Position numbers and translations under genes: made by a program | In this document: positions 1-5,074 of the stretch, one piece after another | Numbering within the stretch: position 1 is the stretch's first letter | How the letters are laid out: each line of letters opens with the position of its first letter | The notes under the pieces: model-generated | Told to the model about the DNA's origin: nothing | The model's database searches: none | The model's input: the letters and a program-made list of their open reading frames with translations, nothing else | Assembly (NCBI GenBank): GCA_021325695.1 | Contig: JAJTCR010000165.1 | Coordinates: 1 to 5,074 of the forward strand | Direction: 5' to 3' | Source: Steroidobacteraceae bacterium | GTDB taxonomy: Bacteria; Pseudomonadota; Gammaproteobacteria; Steroidobacterales; Steroidobacteraceae | DNA: 5,074 nt

Positions 1-436
1 GTGAGCGCAGCGCCAGCCGCCTGCTGCACCTCGACGGGCGGACCGGCGCGATCGTCGACCGGCAGTTTCGCGACCTGCCACGCCTGCTGTGCGCCGGCGA
101 CCTGCTCGTCTTCAACGACACGCGCGTCGTGCCGGCACGATTGTTCGGCCACAAGCGCGACAGCGGCGGCAAGGTCGAAGTCATGCTCGAGCGCCTGCTC
201 GGTGGTCGACGCGCCATCGTGCAGTTGCGCGCGAGCAAGCCCGTGCGACCCGGCGCGGTGATCGAGTTCGCCGGGGGCCGCTCGCTCGCCGTCGAGGATC
301 GCGCCGAGGAGTTCTGGCACGTCACGTTCGACCTCGAGGCACACGAGGTGTTCGAGCGACACGGCGAGATGCCGCTGCCCCCCTACGTCAAGCGAGCCGC
401 GGAGCCCGCCGACCGCGAGCGTTACCAGACCGTCTA

Positions 437-446
437 TCGTCGAGTT
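437..446 (+). other. Deletion junction in queA (frame 3 to frame 1, about 83 nt missing)
   Basis: The tyrosine codon ending YQTVY finishes at 437 in frame 3, and the valine codon of VEFARVTLHV starts at 439 in frame 1. Only one base separates two family positions that should be about 28 codons apart. The junction sequence CGTCGAGT (438-445) reads naturally in both frames: as R-R-V, which commonly precedes PG in this family, and as the end of G-V-E. This suggests that the intact gene had two copies of a short direct repeat and that the deletion joined them. The missing segment is inferred from family knowledge; the intact sequence is not available here. Confidence 0.8.
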
Positions 447-554
447 CGCCCGGGTCACGTTGCACGTCGGTGCGGGCACGTTCCAGCCCGTGCGCGTCGA
501 CGACCTGGCCGAGCACCGCATGCACGCGGAGATCTTCGAGGTACCGCCGGCGAC

Positions 555-576
555 CGTCGACGCGATCGCGTCGACG
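555..576. repeat. Perfect 22-bp palindrome inside queA
   Basis: The 11 bases at 555-565 (CGTCGACGCGA) are the exact reverse complement of 566-576, with no spacer. The centre is GCGATCGC and each arm contains GTCGAC. It lies in the coding frame of the queA 3' half, around the residues V-D-A-I-A-S-T. It is followed directly by an 11-bp-period G/C repeat, GCGGGCGCG at 576-584 and again at 587-595. No function is evident. Coding bias in G+C-rich DNA makes such palindromes less surprising than in random sequence. Confidence 0.6.
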
Positions 577-893
577 CGGGCGCGGCGCGGGCGCGTGGTC
601 GCGGTCGGCACGACGTCCGTGCGTGCGCTCGAGAGCGCCGCCGAGGCGGGCGACCTGCGCGCCACCACGGGCGAGACCCGCCTCTTCATCACGCCCGGGC
701 GCAAGTTTCGCGTCGTCGACCGGCTGATCACCAACTTCCACCTGCCCGAATCGACGCTGCTGATGCTCGTGAGCGCGTTCGCCACCCGCGAGCACGTGTT
801 GCGTGCCTACGCGCATGCGGTCGAGCGCGCCTACAGGTTCTTCAGCTACGGCGACGCGATGCTCGTCGAACCCGAGCCGGGGGCGCTCGCGCC

Positions 894-899
894 GAGGGG
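894..899 (+). promoter_or_regulatory. Ribosome binding site for tgt
   Basis: GAGGGG lies nine bases upstream of the GTG at 909 and inside the last codons of queA. It supports GTG 909 as the tgt start. It also indicates that tgt can initiate on its own even though the queA reading frame upstream is broken. Confidence 0.65.
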
Positions 900-908
900 C
901 GGCGGCGC

Positions 909-2042
909 GTGAGGTTCGAACTGCTGGGCACCGGCGGCGCGGCGCGGCGGGGGCGCCTCCACCTGACGCACGGTCCGGTCGAAACCCCGGTGTTCATGCC
1001 GGTCGGCACCTACGGCACGGTCAAGGCCATGACGCCGGAGGAACTTACCGGCCTCGGCGCGCAGATCGTGCTCGGCAACACCTTCCACCTGATGCTGCGT
1101 CCCGGCCCCGACGTGATCCGCGGCCACGGCGGCCTGCACGGCTTCATGCACTGGTCCGGGCCGATCCTGACCGATTCGGGCGGTTTCCAGGTCTTCAGCC
1201 TGGCCGAGTTGCGCAAGATGTCCGAGGCCGGCGTCACGTTCCGCTCGCCGGTGAACGGCGACGCCGTGTTCCTGAGCCCCGAGATCTCGGTGGACGTGCA
1301 GACGGCCCTGGGCTCCGACGTCGTGATGGCCTTCGACGAGTGCCCGCCGTATCCGGCGACCGAGACCCAGGCGCGCGCGTCGATGGAGCTCTCGATGCGC
1401 TGGGCACGGCGGAGCCGCGACGCGTTCGACGCGCTCGGCAACCGCAATGCATTGTTCGGGATCGTGCAGGGCGGGACCCACCTGCACCTGCGACAGGAAT
1501 CGATCGCGAAGCTGACCGACATCGGCTTCGACGGCTACGCCGTCGGCGGCCTTGCGGTCGGGGAGCCCGCGGACGAGCGCAACGACGTACTCGAGGCGCT
1601 CGAATCACGGCTGCCGGCGACACACCCGCGCTACCTCATGGGCGTCGGCACGCCGACCGACATCGTGCAGGCGGTGGCGCGTGGCATGGACATGTTCGAT
1701 TGCGTGATGCCGACCCGCAACGCCCGCAACGGCCACCTGTTCACCACGCAGGGCGTCGTGAAGGTGCGCAACGCCGGCCACCAGGCCGACACGTCTCCGC
1801 TGGACCCGAACTGCGACTGCTACACCTGCCGCAACTATTCGCGCGCCTACCTGCGTCACCTCGACCGCTGCAACGAAATCCTCGGCGCCCGCCTCAATAC
1901 CATCCACAACCTGCATTACTACCTGACCCTGATGGCCAGGATCCGCGCGGCGCTCGAGTCCGGGCAGTTCGTCGAGTTCCGCCGGCAGTTCCTGGCAGGT
2001 CCGGAGGGCCAACCGGCCTCCAGCATCGCCCCCGACCACTGA
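909..2042 (+). CDS. tgt: tRNA-guanine transglycosylase (Tgt)
   Basis: Tgt exchanges guanine 34 in the GUN anticodons of tRNA Asp, Asn, His and Tyr for preQ1, in the cytoplasm. The protein has 377 residues (E. coli 375) and keeps the family numbering: general acid/base D89 in LTDSGGFQVFSL, C145 in AFDECPPYP, Q187 in GIVQGG, the GGLAVGEP loop at 213-220, the catalytic nucleophile D264 in MFDCVMPTRNARNG, and the zinc ligands C302, C304, C307 and H333. The GTG start gives the expected N-terminus (M-RFELLGTGG.ARRGRL) and shares four bases (GTGA) with the queA stop, suggesting translational coupling; GAGGGG at 894-899 is its ribosome site. A small oddity is LHLR at 192-195, where E. coli has EDLR. 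The gene looks intact and active. Its frame is also open far upstream into queA, but that upstream part is not Tgt. Confidence 0.98.
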   Translation: MRFELLGTGGAARRGRLHLTHGPVETPVFMPVGTYGTVKAMTPEELTGLGAQIVLGNTFHLMLRPGPDVIRGHGGLHGFMHWSGPILTDSGGFQVFSLAELRKMSEAGVTFRSPVNGDAVFLSPEISVDVQTALGSDVVMAFDECPPYPATETQARASMELSMRWARRSRDAFDALGNRNALFGIVQGGTHLHLRQESIAKLTDIGFDGYAVGGLAVGEPADERNDVLEALESRLPATHPRYLMGVGTPTDIVQAVARGMDMFDCVMPTRNARNGHLFTTQGVVKVRNAGHQADTSPLDPNCDCYTCRNYSRAYLRHLDRCNEILGARLNTIHNLHYYLTLMARIRAALESGQFVEFRRQFLAGPEGQPASSIAPDH

Positions 2043-2051
2043 ACGCTCGGG

Positions 2052-2057
2052 TATAAT
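2052..2057 (+). promoter_or_regulatory. Candidate sigma70 -10 box before yajC
   Basis: A perfect TATAAT stands in an otherwise very G+C-rich gap, ten bases after the tgt stop and about 53 bases before the yajC start. The -35 region would fall on the last tgt codons (about 2028-2035). It is C-rich there, with no recognisable TTGACA, and there is no TG extension of the -10. If real, it would let yajC-secD-secF be transcribed separately from queA-tgt. This is an inference from the motif alone. Confidence 0.45.
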
Positions 2058-2072
2058 CGGCGGCCTTTTGCG

Positions 2073-2092
2073 GGCCCCCGGATCGCGGGGCC
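2073..2092 (+). other. Short G/C hairpin in the yajC 5' leader
   Basis: GGCCCC at 2073-2078 pairs perfectly with GGGGCC at 2087-2092 around an 8-base loop. It lies between the candidate -10 box and the yajC ribosome site. There is no T run after it, so it does not look like a Rho-independent terminator. It could be a leader structure or chance in G/C-rich DNA. Confidence 0.35.
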
Positions 2093-2110
2093 GACTACGG
2101 GAGTTTCCTG

Positions 2111-2440
2111 ATGGACTGGTTGATCGCGAGCGCCCACGCCCAGGCGGCCGGTGGCGCGCAGCCCAATGCGTTGCTGCAGATGCTGCCGCTGCTGCTGATA
2201 TTCGTCGTCTTCTATTTCCTGCTGATCCGGCCCCAGGCCAAGCGGGCGAAGGAACACAAGGCCATGGTCGCCGCCCTCGCGGTGGGTGACGAAGTCGTCA
2301 CCTCGGGCGGCATCCTCGGCAAGGTGACCGAGACCGGCGAGCAGTTCCTGACGGTCGAGATCGCGAACGGCGTGCAGGTGAAGGTGCAGCGCCACACGGT
2401 CGCGAGCGTCCTGCCGAAGGGTACGCTGAAGAGCGCCTGA
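2111..2440 (+). CDS. yajC: Sec translocon accessory protein YajC
   Basis: YajC is a small inner-membrane protein that associates with SecD and SecF in the holotranslocon; its exact role is not well defined. The product has 109 residues, about the family's normal size. It has a short N-terminal segment ending AHAQAAGG (8-15), one hydrophobic membrane span at about 21-39 (LPLLLIFVVFYFLLI), the conserved RPQAKRAKEH just after it (40-49), and a cytoplasmic domain with GDEVVTSGGILGKV (59-72). The ATG at 2111 is preceded by GGGAG at 2099-2103, seven bases away. It follows tgt after 68 nt and precedes secD by 29 nt, the usual gammaproteobacterial order. Nothing in it is unusual. Confidence 0.96.
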   Translation: MDWLIASAHAQAAGGAQPNALLQMLPLLLIFVVFYFLLIRPQAKRAKEHKAMVAALAVGDEVVTSGGILGKVTETGEQFLTVEIANGVQVKVQRHTVASVLPKGTLKSA

Positions 2441-2469
2441 GCCAGCCTGGGTTTCCTGGAGTCCGTTCG

Positions 2470-4329
2470 ATGCATAACTATCCGGCCTGGCGCATCTGGC
2501 TGGTCTTCGTGGCTCTCGTGCTCGGGCTCCTGCTGGCGCTGCCCAACTTTTTCGGCGACGCACCTGCATTGCAGCTGTCGCGCAACGACCGCACGGCCGT
2601 CGGCGAGGCCGGGCAGCAGCAGGCGCTTGCCACGCTGCAGTCGAAGAACGTCCCGGTCGAGAGCTCCTACCTCGAAGAGGATCGCCTGGTCCTGCGCTTT
2701 CACGACGTCGACGCCCAGCTCAAGGCCCGCGACGCCGTCCAGGAGGCGCTCGGGCGCGAGTACCTGCCGGCACTGTCGCACGTGCCGCGCACCCCCGCGT
2801 GGATGCGCGCGCTCAGCCTGCAGCCCATGAGCCTCGGGCTCGACCTGCGCGGCGGCGTGTACTTCCTGTACGAAGTCGACGTCAAGGGGGCGGTCACGCA
2901 GCTGCTCGCGGGCATGGAACGCGATTACAGGCAGCTGCTCCGCAACGAGCGGATTCCGTTCACGGGCATCGCCCACGACAACGTCGACACGGTGCGGATC
3001 ACGCTGCGCGACGGCGACGAGGTCGATCGTGTCGCGGCGCTGCTGCGCCGGCAGGACGTCAACAGCCAGATCGACGTGAACAGCCTCGGCGAAGGCGGCT
3101 CGGTCACGGTCAAGCTGGCGCCGGCCCAGATCTCGCAGCGCCAGGATTTCGCGATCCAGCAGAACATCACGACGCTGCGCAACCGCGTCGACGAGTTGGG
3201 CGTCACCGAGCCCATCGTCACGCGCCAGGGCAAGGACCGCATCGTCGTGCAGTTGCCCGGCGTGCAGGACCCGAACGAGGCGCTGCGGGTGCTCGGCGCC
3301 ACCGCGACGCTCGAGTTCCGCCTGGTGGACGACCAGAACGATCCGCTGCTCGCCGACCAGAACAAGCGCGCCCCGCTCGGCACCCGGCTCTACCACGACC
3401 GCTCCGGCCGCCCGGTGCTGCTCAAGCGCGAAGTGATCGCCTCGGGTGAGCAGCTCACCGACGCGAGCTCCGGCTTCAACCAGGGCGAGCCGGCGGTGTA
3501 CGTCACGCTCGATGCGCGCGGCGCCGCACAGATGCTCGATGCGACGCGCGAGAACCTCGGCAAGCCGATGGCGGTGGTGTTCATCGAGAAGAAGCGCGTC
3601 GCGGAAGGCCAGCCGTGCAACGGCACGCGCGTCGCCACCGAGTGCACGACCGAAGAAGTCATCAGCGTCGCGACGATCCGTGGCGTCTTCATCAGCAACT
3701 TCCAGATCACCGGCGTCATGGCGAACGAGGCGCGCGAACTGGCGCTGCTGCTGCGCGCCGGCTCGCTCGCAGCGCCGCTCTACATCGTCGAGCAGCGGAC
3801 GATCGGCCCGAGCCTCGGCCAGGACAACGTCGAGCGCGGGTTCAAGGCGCTCGTGATCGGCCTGATCGGCATGTTCATTTTCCTCGTGCTCTATTACCGC
3901 GCGTTTGGCCTGGTCGCGTGCGTCGTGCTGCTCTCGAACATGGTGCTGCTCGTGGCGCTCATGTCGCTGCTGCAGGCGGCGCTGTCGCTGCCCGGCATCG
4001 CGGGCATCGTGCTGACGATCGGCATGGCGGCCGACGCGAACGTGCTGATCTTCGAGCGCATCCGCGAGGAACTGCGCAACGGCAACAGCCCACACGCGGC
4101 GATCAACGCCGGCTTCGAGAAGGCGTTCTCCGCGATCGCCGACTCCAACGTGACGACGCTGATCGCGGGGATCGTGCTGTTCACGTTCGGCACCGGTCCG
4201 GTGCGCGGATTCGCCGTCACGCTCTGCCTCGGCATCCTCACGTCGTTGTTCACCGCGATCCTCGGCAGCCGCGCCTACATCCAGCTGATCTGGGGCCGCC
4301 AGCGCAGGCTGGCGTCGCTCCCGATCTGA
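2470..4329 (+). CDS. secD: Protein translocase subunit SecD
   Basis: SecD pairs with SecF to form an RND-like, proton-driven motor that pulls secreted proteins out of SecYEG on the periplasmic side. The product has 619 residues (E. coli 615). Visible in order: TM1 at about 10-28; LGLDLRGG at 122-129, opening the large periplasmic region; NRVDELGVTEPIV at 238-250 in the P1 domain; and five more spans (about 459-475, 480-500, 508-528, 560-574, 580-600). The proton-relay aspartate is D522 in GMAADANVLIFERI, equivalent to E. coli D519. GTGPVRGFA follows at 574-582. TGGAG at 2457-2461, eight bases before the ATG, supports the start. Two cysteines, C383 and C392, sit in the periplasmic part. The short gaps to yajC and secF imply one operon. 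Confidence 0.98.
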   Translation: MHNYPAWRIWLVFVALVLGLLLALPNFFGDAPALQLSRNDRTAVGEAGQQQALATLQSKNVPVESSYLEEDRLVLRFHDVDAQLKARDAVQEALGREYLPALSHVPRTPAWMRALSLQPMSLGLDLRGGVYFLYEVDVKGAVTQLLAGMERDYRQLLRNERIPFTGIAHDNVDTVRITLRDGDEVDRVAALLRRQDVNSQIDVNSLGEGGSVTVKLAPAQISQRQDFAIQQNITTLRNRVDELGVTEPIVTRQGKDRIVVQLPGVQDPNEALRVLGATATLEFRLVDDQNDPLLADQNKRAPLGTRLYHDRSGRPVLLKREVIASGEQLTDASSGFNQGEPAVYVTLDARGAAQMLDATRENLGKPMAVVFIEKKRVAEGQPCNGTRVATECTTEEVISVATIRGVFISNFQITGVMANEARELALLLRAGSLAAPLYIVEQRTIGPSLGQDNVERGFKALVIGLIGMFIFLVLYYRAFGLVACVVLLSNMVLLVALMSLLQAALSLPGIAGIVLTIGMAADANVLIFERIREELRNGNSPHAAINAGFEKAFSAIADSNVTTLIAGIVLFTFGTGPVRGFAVTLCLGILTSLFTAILGSRAYIQLIWGRQRRLASLPI

Positions 4330-4331
4330 GG
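4327..4331 (+). promoter_or_regulatory. secF Shine-Dalgarno overlapping the secD stop
   Basis: TGAGG combines the secD stop codon (4327-4329) with a GAGG ribosome site ten bases before the secF ATG at 4342. A ribosome finishing secD would therefore be positioned over the secF initiation region, consistent with coupled, balanced synthesis of the two partners. Confidence 0.6.
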
Positions 4332-4341
4332 CCTGTCCGAC

Positions 4342-5074
4342 ATGGAATTTTTCAAGAAGAAGACCAGCATCAGGTTCATGGCGCCGCGCAAGCGGTGGTA
4401 CGCCATTTCCGGCGCGCTGGTGCTCGCCTCGATCCTGCTGCTCGTCTTCCGCGGCCTGAACCTCGGCATCGACTTCACGGGCGGCGTGGTGTTCGAGGTG
4501 TCGTTCCCGGAGGCGGCCGACCTCGACCAGGTCCGCGGCGCGCTTGCGGCGCAGGGCTACGGCGAGGCGGTCGTGCAGAGCTTCGGCACCTCGCGCGACG
4601 TGCTGGTGCGCCTGCTGCCGGAGGCCGGCAAGGACGTCAATGCGGTCGGCCAGGACGTGCTCCAGGCGCTTCGCGACTACGACGCGCGCGCGGAACTGCG
4701 TCGCACCGAGGTGGTCGGCGCGCAGGTCGGCAAGGAACTGGCCGAGCAGGGCGCGCTCGCGGCGCTGTTCGCGTTCCTGTTGATCATGATTTACGTCGGC
4801 TTCCGCTTCCAGTGGAAGCTCGGCGTGGGCTCGATCGTGGCCGCACTGCACGACCCGATCATCATCCTCGGCATCTTCGCGGCCACGCAGTGGACCTTCG
4901 ACCTGCCGACGCTCGCGTCGATCCTCGCGGTCGTCGGCTACTCGCTGAACGACACCGTGGTGGTGTTCGACCGCATCCGCGAACGGTTCGTCCTCACGCG
5001 CAAGGGCACGCCCGCCGAGATCATCGACCTCGCGATCAACGAGACGCTGTCACGCACGTTGATGACCAGCGTGA
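4342..5074 (+). CDS. secF: Protein translocase subunit SecF, 3' end outside the window
   Basis: SecF is the inner-membrane partner of SecD. From the ATG at 4342 the frame is open to the window end: 244 codons, of about 323 in E. coli. Visible are the basic N-terminus MEFFKKKTSIRF, TM1 at about 20-36, LGIDFTGG (41-48), the small periplasmic domain, VVGAQVGKEL (124-133), TM2 at about 139-154, GVGSIVAALHDP (161-172) in TM3, and TM4 with GYSLNDTVVVFDRIRE (199-214). D204 and R238 (in LSRTLMTS) keep the 34-residue spacing of E. coli SecF D213 and R247, residues linked to proton flow. The last membrane segments and the tail are missing only because the window stops. The gene lies 12 nt after secD in the same frame. 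No defect is seen. Confidence 0.97.
   Translation, partial: MEFFKKKTSIRFMAPRKRWYAISGALVLASILLLVFRGLNLGIDFTGGVVFEVSFPEAADLDQVRGALAAQGYGEAVVQSFGTSRDVLVRLLPEAGKDVNAVGQDVLQALRDYDARAELRRTEVVGAQVGKELAEQGALAALFAFLLIMIYVGFRFQWKLGVGSIVAALHDPIIILGIFAATQWTFDLPTLASILAVVGYSLNDTVVVFDRIRERFVLTRKGTPAEIIDLAINETLSRTLMTSV

Larger units (their letters stand above)
1..912 (+). pseudogene. queA: queA, S-adenosylmethionine:tRNA ribosyltransferase-isomerase; 5'-truncated by the window and frameshifted by an internal deletion
   Basis: QueA transfers and isomerises the ribosyl part of SAM onto preQ1 in tRNA, giving epoxyqueuosine, the step after Tgt in queuosine synthesis. Bases 3-437 read in frame 3 as its N-terminal half: ERSASRLL, then GDLLVFNDTRVVPARLFG (bases 96-149), MPLPPYVKR and DRERYQTVY. 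About 21 N-terminal residues lie before the window. From base 439 the match continues in frame 1 with VEFARVTLHVGAGTFQPVR, VGTTSVRALESAAE, TNFHLPESTLLMLVSAFA and YRFFSYGDAM, to TGA at 910-912. Between YQTVY and VEF, E. coli QueA has 28 residues including PGAVAAPTAGLHF. Here they are absent and the frame changes, so about 83 nt seem lost. No other stop or frameshift is seen, so the damage is recent or artefactual. The family assignment is certain; a functional product is unlikely if the sequence is correct. Confidence 0.93.

Noticed and set aside
430..450. Programmed ribosomal frameshift in queA
   Set aside because: No slippery heptamer is seen, and a frameshift alone would not explain the loss of about 28 conserved residues.
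460..912. A stand-alone small gene of 150 codons
   Set aside because: It is the C-terminal half of QueA beginning mid-strand (VTLHVGAGTF). The TTG at its start is an internal leucine codon, with no clear ribosome site.
129..2042. A native QueA-Tgt fusion enzyme
   Set aside because: The stretch between the two homologous parts (about 444-908 in frame 3) is not QueA-like, while the true QueA C-terminal half is found in frame 1 of the same bases. The open path is a by-product of the deletion.
803..2056. 417-codon frame overlapping tgt on the same strand
   Set aside because: It runs out of frame through all of tgt, has no recognisable motif, and is rich in R, G, A and P as expected for a shadow frame.
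2073..2092. Rho-independent terminator after tgt
   Set aside because: The stem is only 6 bp and no T run follows. The only T stretch (2066-2069) precedes the stem.
4190..4204. 15-bp inverted repeat (7-bp arms around one T) in secD
   Set aside because: It encodes the conserved G-T-G-P-V-R segment of SecD, so protein constraint and G/C codon choice explain it.
2212..4851. Very long open frame on the minus strand (879 codons) opposite yajC, secD and secF
   Set aside because: It is antisense to three clearly recognised genes. Its composition is R/A/E/D/H/Q-rich low complexity with no recognisable domain, as expected from the mirror frame of G/C-biased codons.

Overview
This window carries a standard gammaproteobacterial housekeeping cluster, all on the + strand: queA (start cut off, internally broken), tgt, yajC, secD and secF (end cut off). 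The DNA is G+C-rich, roughly two thirds or more by eye, with strong G/C preference at third codon positions. The queA-tgt-yajC-secD-secF order and the close match of Tgt, SecD and SecF to the E. coli family members point to a high-GC gammaproteobacterium. The order within that class cannot be settled from the sequence alone.

Layout: 1-912 is queA. The reading frame changes at about 438-446, and the most conserved stretch of the protein is missing there. A tgt gene of normal length (909-2042) starts with GTG overlapping the queA stop by four bases. A 68-nt gap (2043-2110) holds a perfect TATAAT and a short G/C hairpin. It is followed by yajC (2111-2440), a 29-nt gap, secD (2470-4329), a 12-nt gap, and secF (from 4342, running off the window at 5074). 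No stretch over 300 nt lacks a gene, and no tRNA, rRNA, mobile element, CRISPR array or attachment site was seen.

The genes form two functional groups. Tgt inserts preQ1 into tRNA anticodons and QueA normally converts that base to epoxyqueuosine. YajC, SecD and SecF are the accessory part of the Sec translocon, using the proton motive force to help pull proteins across the inner membrane.

I do not see an undescribed system here. The one real anomaly is queA: an apparent out-of-frame deletion of about 83 nt removes the PGAVAAPTAGLHF-type signature. It also puts the N-terminal queA frame in phase with tgt with no stop between, so an unintended QueA'-Tgt read-through fusion is theoretically encoded. 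This is either a recent gene loss, which would stop the pathway at preQ1-tRNA, or an assembly or amplification artefact.
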